DNA of 64,000 bases from Ovis canadensis (GCF_042477335.2 NC_091249.1:50700001-50764000); one strand, 5' to 3'; numbered from the stretch's first letter, positions 37,389 through 50,009 are shown. Notes: generated by a model from the sequence alone, not told the origin. Translations and numbers: made by a program.

Positions 37389-37915
37389 CCCCTTGACCCA
37401 GTTCCCAGAAGTGTGGCCCAAGGAGCTCGAGAAATGACCGACAGGGGTGGCTCACTCTTGGGTAAGCACCTCCCATGAAGTTCTGTGGAGAAATCGGGAG
37501 TTCTGGCCAATAACATGTTCACTCTAACCCTAACCTGAAAAACTTTCCTGGGCACATGCAAAATCACTCTGGAGCAAGCGGGAAGGAGGCTCAATTTTAC
37601 CCAATTTCCCAGGGAAGTCAGGAATCTGGACTTTCCTCTCATTGATGAATCTTCTGCTTTGGAACCCCAGTGTGGGCCCGTGGCCTATATACCTACTGTG
37701 TGCCTCACCCTCATCACCCCACCCTGCCCCTACCCTTCTGAAGGGAGGTTCTGTTACTTTCATCTTACAGATGAAGAAAATGGCTCAGGAAATGATTCCC
37801 CTTGACCCAGTTCCCAGAAGTGTGGCCCAGGGAGCTCCAGAAATGACCAATGGGGGTGGCTCACTCTTGGCCAAGTACCTCCCATGAAGTTCTGTGGAGA
37901 AATCAGAGTTCTGGA
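37389..37915 (+). repeat. Local direct duplication, two copies of about 117 bases
   Basis: Copies at about 37389-37505 and 37798-37915 share long stretches (ccttgacccagttcccagaa, gtggctcactcttgg, cacctcccatgaagttctg or its equivalent) with a few substitutions. The repeat period is about 409 bases. No known repeat family was recognised in the unit. Confidence 0.85.
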
Positions 37916-39429
37916 GTCTCCTGCATGATCTGAGTAAATCCTACCCTGATATCTCATTGGTCCTCCCAGTGACCTAAAGCTAGGTATCAGTGTGTGCTCC
38001 ACTTTACAGATGAGGAAGCTTGGGCAAAAGAGGACGTGACTTACCCACCGTTACATAGCCATGAAGGGGCAAACATGGGTCACATTTTAAGCTAACATTA
38101 AGTTTGGTTCACGCAATGCAAATGCCAACACAGGGTCTCCAGGTGTCCAATAATCAAAAGCACAGATGTCCTTGGGGAAAAAGCCTCTCCAGATCACAGA
38201 CTGGAAGAAAGACAGAGAGGGATTTGAACCCTGGTCCCTTGAAGGCAAAGTACTGGATTCTACCTACTTTCCAGCTTCCACCCCAGGACTCTGCAAGAGA
38301 TGGATCCTGCTGAGGCCTCCCCTATTCCACCTGCCTACCTAAAACCCTGGATAGCTGGCTGCCTCCTTCCCTCTATCAGGCGTCAGAAAGTACTCCACTC
38401 CTTTCTTCTAAGAGCCCTCAAGCCCTCCTCCAGATGCAGGGCCCAGCAGCCTTCCCAAGTGAAGCTGGCAGAACACAGAGACTGAGGGATGGTCCAGGAA
38501 CACACAGCACAGCCTAATAAATCCAGCTCAGGACACAGACCTCCCAGCTACCCCAGAGCATCAGACTTGAGCCTCACACACTAGGGTAGGGGTTGATGGG
38601 CCCCACTCTGCCAAGTCCTTGCTGCTTAGGGCAGGCTTGAACACACCTGAGCCCCAAACTTCGGTTGCCCTAAAAAGCAGAGGCTGTTTATGCATATGGG
38701 GGAGGGTGGCCTGTCTATAAAGGTGTTCCTAGGTCCCGGTTCAAGGCTGCAGCACTCTGGCCCCAGCTCTGAGTCTTGGTCAGTGATGTGGCCTCTCTCT
38801 TCCTCAGTCTCACTTCTGTAAAACCAGGATGATGACAACAGTAGTGACAGATGACATTTCCTGAGCACTTAGTGTGTGCAGCACTGCTGTTCATCTCCTA
38901 CAGGCTACTGAGAGGGCAGCAGACACGGATGGTTAAGTGCCGTGCCTCAGAAGCCAGCCACCTAGACTATGAGAAAGCTGCCACCTCTATGAGGCTCACA
39001 GTTTGTCCAATGAAAATAGAGGTGACTGTGAGTCAACAGTGGCTTCCACTGTGTGCTCATTTTCCACGGTACTGGAAGACACCGTGCGCTTGAAGGGTGT
39101 GAGCTCCGTGGGTAGGGCAACGGGAGGGGATCCCCTTTCTGACTCCCTCCCTGCTATAGCTGTCACCCGTAGAACCCATAGGGTCTGCAAAGGAAGGAGC
39201 GGGTATGGGTCACCACAGCATCCAGAGATGAAAATCGGGAGCTCCAAGAATGTGGAAGCCTGGCAGCTCCTGGGAGATGAATCCAGCTGAATTCCCCATT
39301 TCCCTCCAACAAGGCCAGCTTCCTACACCCACATCGTCTTTCTTACCCCGGCCCCATCTCGACTCGGACTTCATAGCCCTCAGGCAACAGAGTGTGTGAC
39401 CTTGGGCAAGACACAGACCCTCTGGAGCC

Positions 39430-40260
39430 CCCGCGCCTTCCTTTACCCTCAAAGCAGTACCCACGCCGCTGGCGTGCAGTGGTCTGTTCTTCCGACCCGA
39501 GGCAGCCCCAGGGCAAGGTTCGAGTCTCGCTGGATCCCCAGCAGCTGGGACAAGGAGCGCTGGTAAAGTGTTTGGGGTAGCCCTAAGGAGGCCAAAGCAC
39601 TGCAGCTCTGTCCCGGACTCCTGGGCTCCAGCTCTAGCCGGGACTCGCCAGGGGTTGCGATCGGAGCATGCGTGGAGCGCAGGGCACTCTGGGAGTTGTA
39701 GTTCCCAGGGGCTCCCCGTACGGGAACACTAGACAGCGGGCGGAGCGGCGGTGACCCAGAGTCCCAGGACTGCAAGCTCCCGCCCAGGACGCAGCCCGGC
39801 GGACTCTGGCCTCGCTGGAGGTCCCTGCGCTACACTGCCAGCCCACTGCCGCCCCCTATCGCTCCATCCTCGTTGGCCCTGCGTCTGGGGCGCACGGCGC
39901 AGAGTCCAGGCCGTGCGTTACCTGGGGCCGCGGCGGGGCTCTAACCCCACCCGGCGGCCGGCGCGTTGCTCCCGCTGCAGCCCGGGGTCCTGGTCCCGCT
40001 GCGGCCCGAGCGCCGCCTGCCGCGGTCCCCCCTTTGGCCCCACGCAGTGGAACGGTCCACAGACCTCTTCACCCGGGCGCGCGCGCGCGCGCGGGGTCTA
40101 CAGCAGCAACGTAGCTTCACCCTCGCTCCCGCGCACGTATGGAAGTACCTGGACTGCACCAAGAGCGCGGGAGCGGAGGGTGGAAGGAGGCGGAGCGTGT
40201 CTCGGCCACGCCCACTCAGTGTCCGGTCGCAAAGGGCGCGCAAGGGCGAGGCTTACAGGG
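39430..40260. promoter_or_regulatory. Second CpG island, candidate CDHR2 5' promoter
   Basis: A dense CpG stretch, including a CG dinucleotide repeat near 40077-40093, with no RNF44 exon nearby. A ZNF143/Staf-type motif (ACTACAACTCCCAGAGT on the - strand) is at 39686-39705. In human, as remembered, CDHR2 begins a few kilobases from the RNF44 start, so this island may hold the untranslated CDHR2 first exon. No clear donor was identified, so the assignment is inference. Confidence 0.5.
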
Positions 40261-40397
40261 TCTGGCACCTTAGGCGATCCCTTTGGTACCTGTGTGACCT
40301 TGGATGAGTGACTAAATAGGAAAGATAATACGAGCCTGTGGCCGTTCAAAGACCCTTTGCTTCAAGGAGAGTTTGTTCCCCTCCCTCAGCTTTGGAA

Positions 40398-40399
<2 letters not shown>

Positions 40400-40475
<76 letters not shown>
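40400..40475 (+). repeat. Compound microsatellite (GT)n(GA)n
   Basis: About 15 GT units are followed directly by about 20 GA units, ending at 40475. It lies between the CpG island and the ZNF143 pair. Confidence 0.95.
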
Positions 40476-40477
<2 letters not shown>

Positions 40478-40741
40478 GTCAGGGATATACATACAAAGAG
40501 CAAAGACTCTGAGGTCAGCAGATCTTGGTTCCTCTCTGTGGGTCATTCTCTGAGCTTGTTTCCTGTTCTGTGAAATGGGAATGATGATAACCTTCTTCTG
40601 GAGGTAGGGAGACTAGCGACAAGAGAATGCTTCTGTCCATTGCTAGAGCCAGCCTGGAACAAAGTGTGAATACCTGCTCAGGCCTGGGATGCAGAGGGCA
40701 TCCCCGCCGACTGCATCCTAGGGTGTAATTAGCCGGCTAGG

Positions 40742-40794
40742 ACTACAACTCCCATCGCGCCCCGCTCCATCAGGGTCATGCTGGGAGCTGTAGT
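40742..40794. promoter_or_regulatory. Inverted pair of ZNF143/Staf-type motifs
   Basis: ACTACAACTCCCA on + at 40742-40754 is mirrored by ACTACAGCTCCCAGCA on - at 40794-40779, 24 bases apart. Such motifs sit in core promoters of housekeeping genes. Confidence 0.5.
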
Positions 40795-41449
40795 CCCTGC
40801 AGACCTCACTCTCATAGGCTGCCCTCTTTCCTCAGTCCAGGATTTGGCACTCTCTGCCGAGGGAGGGCCCGCTGCCTCAAGGCCGCCTTATTTTTTAAAG
40901 CTTACATTTGTTGAGTTCTACCCAGTGTGGGAATATTATTAGTGTCCCTGTTTTATAGATTCGAAAGCTGAAGTATAGCGAGCTGAGGGATTTTTGCTAG
41001 GAAGTGACAGGGCTCAGGATTTCTGTCCAGGCCTGGCATCCAGAACCTGCTTTCTACCTCACTCTGGTTCATCCTTTAGCAAACACAGGTTTTGTTTTCT
41101 TCTTTTAAAATCCGAACTACATTAAAGCCTAATTTAGGATATGCTTTGTAGCTATACAGTAAAATAAAGCTTATGTGTACATTCTTCATAAATGTATACC
41201 TCTGTATAACTAAATTCTAATCAAGATCTAGAACATTTTCATCACTCTGGAAAGTTCCCTCTTACCCTCTCCAAGTTAGTTTCACGCAGTCACAACTATG
41301 GACCTGCTCCCTGACACTGTAGGTTTGCTTTTGTGTCTAGAACTTCATATCACTGGAATAACTCTCTGTGTAAATGCTGTCTTCTTTCATCCTGCATCAT
41401 GTTTTTTGAGATCCAACCTGTGGTAGATGTCAGTAGTCTGTTCTTTCTT

Positions 41450-42110
41450 GCCCCCAGCTTTATTGAGATCTAATTGATGTTGACATATAACGTTTTGTAA
41501 GTTTAAGGTGTACAGTATTATTCAATGCATGTATATACTGCAGAACCTTTCCCTAAATAATGTTAGTGAACACATCCTTCACCTACATAGTTACCATTTT
41601 GATGTTTTGTGGCTGTTTTGTGCTACTCTCAACAGTACCTTTCAAGTATAAGGCAGATACAGTATTATTGACTATAGTCACCTTGCTATACATTAGATCC
41701 GCAGAATTTACTCATCTCATGTAACTGAAAATTTGTATCTTTTAACCAACACTTCCTGGTTTCCCCCACCCCCCAGCTCCTGGCAACCACCTTACAATCT
41801 GTTTCTATGTATTTGACTTTAAAAAAAAGTTCTAGGTATCAATGAGATCATGCAGTACTTGCCTTTCTCTAACTGACTTATTTCACTTAGCATGTGTCCC
41901 TGTTTAGCACGTGTCACTTAGCATGGTGCCCCTCAGGTCTGTCCATGTAGTTGCAGATGGCAAGATTTCTTTATTTTTTAAGGCTGAGGAATATTCCATC
42001 GGGTGTCTAGGTATATGTGTATGTACCACAGCTTATTCATTCATCTATCCTGGACACCTAGGTTGTTTTCAAGTATTGGCTATTGTGAATAATACTGCAA
42101 TGAACACAGG
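41450..42110 (-). repeat. L1 LINE 3' UTR, antisense
   Basis: On + it opens with agctttattgagatctaattg and continues to ggaatattccatcgggtgtc and gtgaataatactgcaatgaac, an old mammalian L1 3' region. Confidence 0.85.
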
Positions 42111-43390
42111 CAGGTTTTTGTTGTTGTTCATTTATTTTGTTTTACTTTCTTTTCTAACTTGACGGCTAGCAACTTATTGAATGAATGTGCAATGGTTTTT
42201 GACACCCAATCCTTTGAAGAAATGATCCCCGAGTTCCAGCCGCCTTGATCTTTCAGTTCTCCCAGGAGCCAGGTTCTTTCCTTAGTGGGGCTTTGAACAC
42301 ACTATTCCCTCTACCTGGGCTTCGCTTTCCTTCCTTGTGGCCTGGCCTACTCTGCTGTCACACAGAGCTTCCCTCTGTGGGGGCAGGGATGCTTGTCCCC
42401 ACCCGGCCAGTGTCCTCCGCCAAGCACACCTGGACAAGGTGAGCAATCAGTTCCTGTCCATCGAAGGGACGCAGAAGAGGCAGGGGACCCCAGGAGGGCC
42501 GTGTGACACCAGGTCGCATTCCCGGGGGGCTCAGAGGCCTGTTCCATCTCAGAGACAGCCATGTGTTATTTTACTTCCCCCTATTTTCCTGATGTGGAAA
42601 CTGAGGCTGAGAAGAGCTGGAGTGGGAACACAGGTCTTCCTGGCTGTGACACCTTCCCGGGATGGTGGTGATGAGGAGTGTTGAGAAGAACCTGAGGGAA
42701 GGCTCTGGGGAAGTTGTGGCAGAGCAGAGAGGGGAAGTGGGGCCTGCTACTCCCTGAAGTCAAGCCCAGTGGAAGTGTTCAGGCAACTCTCAGCTCCGTA
42801 AAAACAAATACAGTTGGGGCCACAGAGTGAAGGTCGGGGGAAGGGGTGAGCTCCCCATCGCTGGAGCTGTGCAAACTGTGGCAGAGCAGCCCTGTGGAAG
42901 GGGTCCTTTAGAGAGACTGTGTGCCCTGGGAAGGGGCTCAGAGGCCTGGGGAGGGTAAGGAGTTGGTCTCATGGGTCCTCAAGTTCTTTCTAGGATGGGA
43001 GGTCGTGAGTCTGACACCAAGGGGCTGTTTATATATGAATGCCTTAGGCTGGTTCCTCAGCTGTAAGACAGAGTGATGAAGGAAACTTGTATTCTGCAAA
43101 AGTAAGTGAAGCTGGAAGGTTGAGGAAGGGTTGGACACACGCACAGCAAAGAGACACACTCAGCCCAGGCTCTCCAGGTCACCTCTGAAGCCATACACTG
43201 TTGAGGTGTGAGGGGGACACTCCATGTTTCAGATGAAGTTGTAGCTCAGGGAGGAGTGACTTGCCAGACACCACAGGACAAGTCAGGGCTTGATTTCAAC
43301 TTAATTAATTTCTGAGCACAGAGTGAGTGCACAGAGTAGATCGCCAGAAAAGACAAGCAACGAGAAATTTTTCAGATCAGAACTTTTAAA

Positions 43391-43644
43391 GAGACTTCCC
43401 TGGTGGTCCAGTGGTTAAGAATCCACCGGGCAATGCGGGGGACACAGGTTTGATCCCCGGTCTGGGAAGATTCCGCATGCTGTAGAGCAACTAAGCCCGT
43501 GCACCACAACTACTGAGCCTCTGTGCCCTAGAGCCTGTGCACCACAGCAAACAGTAGCCTCTGCTGGCCCAAACAGAAGAGCCTGTGTGCCACAGCCAAG
43601 ACCCAGGGCAGCCAAAAATAAATAATAATTTGAAAAAAAAAAAG
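43391..43644 (+). repeat. CHR-type SINE
   Basis: Well-preserved head (acttccctggtggtccagtgg), the gtgcaccacaactactgagcc body and an A-rich tail. Direct repeats cttttaaa at 43383-43390 and 43645-43652 probably mark the target site. Confidence 0.9.
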
Positions 43645-43745
43645 CTTTTAAAAACCATGCACCTGAGACAGTAGCTGCGAAGAAACCCTGGTGTGGGTCC
43701 AAATTGCTACCGCCTCTCTATCACTTGCCCTGTGCTAGTGCTTCA

Positions 43746-43975
43746 GTGCACGTGTGTGTGCTAAGTTGCTTCAGTCGTGTCTGACTCTTTGTGACCCCGT
43801 GGACTGTAGTCTGCCAGGATCCTCAGTCCATGGGATTCTCCAGGCAAGAATACTGGAGTGGGTTGCCAGGCCCTCCTCCAGGGGATCTTCCCAACCCAGG
43901 GATCAAACCCATGCCTCTTGTGTCTCCTGCACAGCTTAGGCAGTTTCTTTACCACTAGCACCACCCTGGAAGCCC
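43746..43975 (-). repeat. Bov-tA SINE
   Basis: Antisense copy from gctaagttgcttcagtcgtg to accaccctggaagccc. Confidence 0.9.
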
Positions 43976-44589
43976 CAGTGCTTTAGCGCATTTCCTGCTT
44001 ATTTTTTATAACAAACGTAAGGGTTGGCTTCTGCAGTTGTGCCCATTTTACAGATGAGGACATTGAAGTTTGGGAGATGAACTCTGTTGCCAAGGCCCCC
44101 AGCTGGTAAGCTGTGGAGAGATGATTAGGACCTAAGTCATCTGAGTTCATATTCTGACCTCTTAGGCCTATTTTGTGGCTGGCCACTTGCCACTCTCTGA
44201 AACTGACACATACCTGGATCAATTACAGCCCAGAGCCCAGTGAGCTGCTCAGATCACCTGATGGCAGGCAGACAGGTGCCCTTGAGATGGAAAAGGCACC
44301 ATCTGGCCACACCTGGCTCATCCACACACTGGCCAAAGGTCTGGGAAGGACAGGACACACCCTGTAAGGGCCAGAGCAGTGACTCAGAGCTGTTGGCCCC
44401 AGGGATCACAGCGGGAGCAAGGGCAGGGGCTGGGGCTGGGGTTTGTCCTACGTGGTCCTAGGCAGAGAGACCAGGCTAGCTCCCTTGGCCTGGGGTGGGC
44501 CTGGAGCCTTGGGCAGAGGTGCCCCTCTCTCCTCCTACCAGCTAGGCCCCTAGTGATCTCACCACACCATTACGAAACTAACATTCTGT

Positions 44590-44775
44590 GAGCCTTCTCT
44601 CTGTGTTGGTCGTTGTGACCCTAAGTGCATGACTTCATTTTCATCCTTACCACCACCTTCTGAGGTAGATTTCATATATTACCCATAATTTACAGATGAG
44701 GAAACTGAGGATTCAGGAGGTTCTGTAATTTGCCTCATTACAACTGAACTCAGCCCCTGATCCTGAACCTGGTTT
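44590..44775 (+). repeat. MIR SINE
   Basis: aatttacagatgaggaaactgagg with upstream tttcatccttaccaccacctt and downstream ttgcctcattac. Confidence 0.7.
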
Positions 44776-44908
44776 CTTAGCAACTACATTTTAATAGTCA
44801 CGTCAAGTGCCATCCAACATCCTGTAGCATCCTTTTCTTGGAGACACGCAAGAGGTAAAACCTATTAGGTTAGGAATTACACCACAATTCCCAAATCCTC
44901 GTGAGGTT

Positions 44909-44944
44909 TCTCTCTCTCTCTCTCTCTGTATGTATGTATGTGCG
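44909..44944 (+). repeat. Compound microsatellite (TC)n(TATG)n
   Basis: A short TC run is followed by three to four TATG units. Confidence 0.85.
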
Positions 44945-45179
44945 TTGGATGGATGTTGGGCTTAATGGATCTCAGATCATGTTTCCCTCTTTGCCTTGCC
45001 TGCTTGGAGGCTCAGAACCCAATTCATGGCCCACCTCTGACAATTATCTGGAACGTCAAGGCAAATATTTAAGTGTTTTATGGACTCTATAGGGGCTAAC
45101 TTCTCCTCATTTTTTTCATTGGTCTTTCCTTCATCCAGATTTCATCACTTTTTAAGCTTGTTGTAGCACATAGTTTTTC

Positions 45180-45900
45180 AATTTTAAAAAATTATGGTAA
45201 AATAAATAATATTAAATTTACTATCTTAACCATTTTCAAATATACAGTTGTATTAAGGACACTCATATTGTTGTGTGTCTCCAGAACTCATTCCACCTTA
45301 CAAAACTGAAACTCTATACCCACTAAACAATTACTTCCCATTCCTCCCTCTCTGGCCCCTGGTAAGTACCATTCTCCTTTCTGTCTGTGATTTTGACTAT
45401 TCTAAATAGCTCCAATAAGTAGAATCAGTTTGTGTCTTTAGGTGACTGGCTCGTTTCACTTAGCATAACAAGGTCCATTTATATCATAATGTGTTGAAAT
45501 TCCCTCCCTTTTTAAGGCTAATAGTCCATTGTATGTATAGACCACATTTTGCTTATGCAACCTATACTTTGGCCACCTGAAGCAAAGAGATGACTTATTG
45601 GAAGAGACCCTGATACTGGGAAAGATTGAAGGCAGGAGGAGAAGGGGACAACAGAGGATGAGATGGTTGGATGGCATCATCGACTCAATAGACATGAGTT
45701 TGAGCGAGCTCCAGGAGATGGTGAAGGACAAGGAAGCCTGGTGTGCTGCAGTCTATGGAATCACAAAGAATCGGACACGACTGAGCAATTGAACAACAAC
45801 AACAAACCCGTCTGTCAATGGACACTTGGATTGCTTCCATGTTTTAGTCATCGTGAATAGTGCTGCTTTGAACATGGGTGTGCACACAGCATATGTATTT
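45180..45900 (-). repeat. Old L1 3' region split by a BovB-derived insertion
   Basis: The left part (to about 45558) ends accacattttgcttatgc and the right part resumes gtctgtcaatggacacttgg. In intact L1 copies these segments are adjacent. Confidence 0.85.
45560..45806 (+). repeat. BovB-derived 3' fragment with AAC tail, inserted in L1
   Basis: The body (actttggccacctgaagcaa ... ggatggcatcatcgactc) is BovB-like, but the end has the aacaacaacaaac tail usual for Bov-tA rather than the ctgaactgaactgaa terminus. Confidence 0.85.
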
Positions 45901-48289
45901 TGATAATTTGTTTTACAATTGGGGGTTTGGGGAACAAACATTCTGTTAAAGTGTCTGTCATATCATAACTGCCTGATACATCTATCTACTGAGTCTAAGT
46001 CAAGTGTGATTCCTGCCCACGAGGAAAAGACCACCCAGGATGATGACGGGACAGTGGCGGGTGTGCTCAGCAAACTACGGATTCGGTGCCCTGGGAGTTC
46101 AGACGACTGGTGGGCGGGGTCCATGCTGTGTTCCAGGCCCCATGCCAGGAACAGTATTCCAGTGATTTGGTTTTGTCCTCACAAGAATCCTATGAAGAAA
46201 GTAATACTTTCTCTCCAAATTATGAATGCAGATGTCCAGTATCATGCTATGGGGAAAAGTGGGAACTCCAGGAGGCTTAACAGGGAGTTGGCCAAACCAA
46301 GTTCAAACTCTTCTCTTGCTTACCTTAACTCTGTCTGTGCTCCTTCCTTAGCATCTGGGTAGGGTGGTGTAGGGATGAGGAACTTCCTGCCTCAAGAGCA
46401 TTATAATGAGGACAGATTAATTCAACCAGACATAACAGGAAAAGGAGTGTATTGATTCAGTACCTGAAGAGTCTTGAGGTGATGGCTTCAGGTGTGGCTA
46501 TATCCAGGGGCTCGCATAAGTCATGAGGAATTCATGTGTCTCCATTTTTCAGTTCGGCTTTAACTCAGCCTTGGGTTATTTCTCAGTAGCCTTTCTCCTC
46601 ATGGTAGTAAGACAGACAGCTGTTGGAAGTCACTTTCTCAGACTCGGACATCCCAGTGGGGAGGAATGAGGTTCTTATTCGTAACAGTTCCAACAAAAGT
46701 CTTTTATTTGAGTCTCATCAGTTCTATCTGACCCAATTTTGGTCACATGCCCAAACCCAAACCAGAAGCTCTGGCCAGGGTGGTGCTGTGCCTGGCCTCA
46801 TCATACGCCCTCCATCGGGGTAAGGAGGGGTTAGGTGAGGAGGTTCCACAGAGGAAAACTAGGTCTTGTCACCAGCGAAGCCAGGAGAACTGCTGGGCAG
46901 CCAGAACAGGGGTTGTATAGGAAGTGTGGAGGATGCCTTGCTGGGCGAGGAGACATGGGGAGGGGTGAGGCAGGCCGGGAGAACTCTTCCCTCATCGAAG
47001 GCCTTGGTGCTGTCTTCAGAGCCAGTTCCTGGCTTCTGGTCACTTCCCCTTTCTGAGCCCCATGATCCTTTTCTGCAGCACGCCAGGCTCCCCATCCCCA
47101 TCTCTCAGAGTCTGCTCAAATTCATGTCCACTGAGTTGGAGATAAAGCATACTATGGGTGCTCAATGAATTTGATTCTAGCTCCTCTCAGGAGGCACAAC
47201 CTCCTCCCCCCAGGACTTTCCTGGAACTGAGAGCATATTTGCATCTCATGGTCTCTTTTGGTTGTCCCAGGCCTCACTGAATGCCCTTCCTGGCCCGAGT
47301 GTCTCCCTGGCTGCCCTCACCTGCCCCTAGGGTAGGAGGACTCAGCACCCCATGGTCCAGATGCAGGGAGTGTGGCTGTGTGGCTCAGGGAGGGGAAGTG
47401 ATTTAAAATCAGCTCTGGAGCGGGGTTCATGTTTGGGAATGCATGTAAGAATTAAAGATTTTAAAATTTAAAAAATAAAAAACTTAAAAAAAAAATCAGC
47501 TCTGGTGGGGTTGGGGGGGGGATGGATGAACCCTGGGAGAGGGTGGGGGCCTCAAAGGAGGGCACCCATCATGGTTGCCTTCACTGCTCTCTGAAGACCT
47601 CATGTTGGATTATGACACTGTTTTACTACTTCCCTCCCAGAACCTATTGCCTTTCTCACCTCCCTCACAGGTCCTCTGCCACTGAGGGATCCTGTGGCAG
47701 GGAGGAGATGGAGGGCCCAGATGTCGCCTGCCTCCTCACACACGTGCCCCAGGGCTGGGGCCGGGTTCCTACCTCTTGTGGGCTCGGCTCTGCTGGGCTC
47801 TGGCTCCTGTGGCTTAGGCCTCTGGGCCTGGGAGCAGGGGGTCCCCGCCTCAGTCCTGCCCTTGTACCCCCTCTTCAGCTGTGGTCCGAGCCTCCTGAGT
47901 AGTCCTTCCCGTCCCCGGAGGTGTGGTGTCTCTCAGGGTTAATGATTTCTCAAGGGAGGCGGAGATGGTGCCAAAGTCTGCTGACTGTGCCACTGCAGGC
48001 CCCAGACGGTGCCCACCTGGCCCCAGCGCACAGCTTCTGCCTCCAGGGCCCCTCCTGGGGGCGCAGGTAAGGATGGCACAGCTTCTCTGCAGCAGGGGTG
48101 TGGGGTCTCCTGGCCAGGGGTATGGACCGAGTGGGGTCTCTGGGGCCACAGTGAGCTTTGGGGGGGGGTCTCCCCCTCAGCTGCGTGGGGGCACTGGGTG
48201 GAGGAAGCGAGCTCTGGGGCCCAGATAGGTGGACCTGGAGTGAATCCCAGCCTGGCCACAGGGCCTCGGTGTCTTCTGCACTGTAGAGC

Positions 48290-48404
48290 TGCTGCTGCTA
48301 AGTTGCTTCAGTCGTGTCCGACTCTGTGCAGCCCCACAGATGGAAGCCCACCAGGCTCCCCCGTCCCCCATCTCCAGGCAAGAACACTGGAGTGGGTTGC
48401 CATT
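48290..48404 (-). repeat. Bov-A SINE fragment
   Basis: Antisense monomer from ctgctgctaagttgcttcag to gaacactggagtgggttgcc; the tRNA-like head is missing. Confidence 0.85.
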
Positions 48405-48619
48405 TAACACCTATTCCCAAGGCCCTGATGCCCCCCTTTCCTTCCAAGGCCTTAGGTGATTTGGATCCAATAGGTTTCTTCTCAGTACAGAAGGGAGGCA
48501 GGTCCCCTAGAGAAGTGACTTCACCTGCCTCAGCCCCTTTCATGGGAAGCTTGAGGGGTTGAAGACAGGGTGGCTGAGCCAGGCAGCACCAGCACTCAAG
48601 GAAGAAGGACTGGGCTCCA

Positions 48620-48735
48620 ACTCCAACGGCTTGGGTTCAGATTCCAGTTCCCTCCTGACTTTGAGTGGGCTCTGTGACTCTTCTGGGCCTCAGTTTCCTC
48701 ATCTGTAGAATGGGGATGGTTATAGAGCAGGAAAG
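48620..48735 (-). repeat. MIR SINE, antisense
   Basis: gggcctcagtttcctcatctgtagaatgggg preceded by ttgggttcagattccag. Confidence 0.7.
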
Positions 48736-50009
48736 AACCTGGAGAGCCCCAAGGAGTTTGGCCTGTGATCAGTAACAAAGCTCGGTGCCTCCTCAGCCAG
48801 ACTAGGAAATGTCCAGCTGTTACTCACTGCAGGCACCCTCCTCCCAAGCTCTGGCACATCCCGAGGCCCTGACACATCTCTTTGTCCTGGGGAACCAGGT
48901 AGAGACTCAGCTGAGAGCTGGGCTGGGCCTGTGCCTCTTCAGGAACTGCTGGGCTGGGGCACCAGACACAAAGCAGGGGCCTGGAAAACACTGAAATCCA
49001 AATGATAGAGACAGGCCGTGACTCCTGTGTGTACTCTGGTTCTTATCCAAACCCTGTTTCTCAGGAAGGAGACTGAGGCAGGAGGATGAGGGCAGGTCTG
49101 GGAACCGTGAACTGCGGCGATCAAAACTCAGGGCCATCTTATTCCATGTGTATTTGCCAGGGAAGCAGCCTGGAGCTGGGGCAGGAGGGCCCTGGTGGCA
49201 TCAAGGGAACCCCAGACCAAGGCTTGCCAGGAAATCCTGGTTTGGGAACCAGTCTGGGCCTAACCTCTGGGGCATCCCTCTCTGAGCTTCTCTGGGCCAT
49301 GGTTTCCTCACCTGGACCCTGGAAAGTTGATTGCTTATAGATGGGAAATACCTATGAGCAGTAAATAAGAAGGCAAGAAAGAGAAAGTGGGATTCTGTGG
49401 TCAGTTGGAGGTGGTGGTATGCCTGGTGGTGGAGCCAGCCCACAGGGACGGGCCTGTGGGCGAGGAGGGCCACCTCCCTCTCTGGCCCTCCTGGAGGCCC
49501 CAGGCAGTCCTGGGGGCCCCATTCCCAGTGCTTCCAAATTCTAAAATGTCTTGGAGCTGTGGGCTGTTGAGAGCTGTTTGCTGCCGGGGTGGGTACGCCT
49601 CTCCCAACTGGACAGGACTCCCCAAGGGCCTGCACGTCTCAAAGGGTGGAGGCCAGAGTCACTCCAATTCCACGTCCTCTGTGAACCCATCTCAAGCACC
49701 TTTTGAGGGTAGGGAAAGTGGGGGAGTAGAGGGATGTCGGGGAGAGGGGTTGGGGGAAGAGAAGCTGTAATTTCTAGAATGCACCTAGTCCCATTTTTCA
49801 GAAGGCAAACTGAGAGGCAGAGAGGAGCGAAGCAGAGCCCTGGGCTCAGCCGTAACAGGGACTGGGCCCTGAAGAAGGCTGAGCCTCCTTCACTCTCAGG
49901 CCTCCGCCTGGGGCTGCCAAGCACAGTTGAGGCCTGGGGAAGGGACTGACCTAGATTCTGTTGGGTCCCCTCCCCAGTCAGGCCCTTGGGTGACTCCATT
50001 CACATCTTC

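Larger units (their letters stand above)
34521..39420. other. Intergenic region between the RNF44 promoter and the orphan CpG island
   Basis: About 4.9 kb without a supported gene. It holds a Bov-A fragment at 34555-34633, a rearranged Bov-A/Bov-tA cluster at 36405-36905, a local duplication at 37.39-37.92 kb and MIR-like remnants. The rest looks unique. Confidence 0.75.

Noticed and set aside
39751-40311. 186-codon open frame in the second CpG island
   Set aside because: Same GC artefact: low stop density, Arg/Pro/Ser-rich, overlapping frames on both strands, and no homology recognised.
40312-40573. Open frames rich in CV, SL or ER repeats
   Set aside because: They are translations of the (GT)n(GA)n microsatellite.
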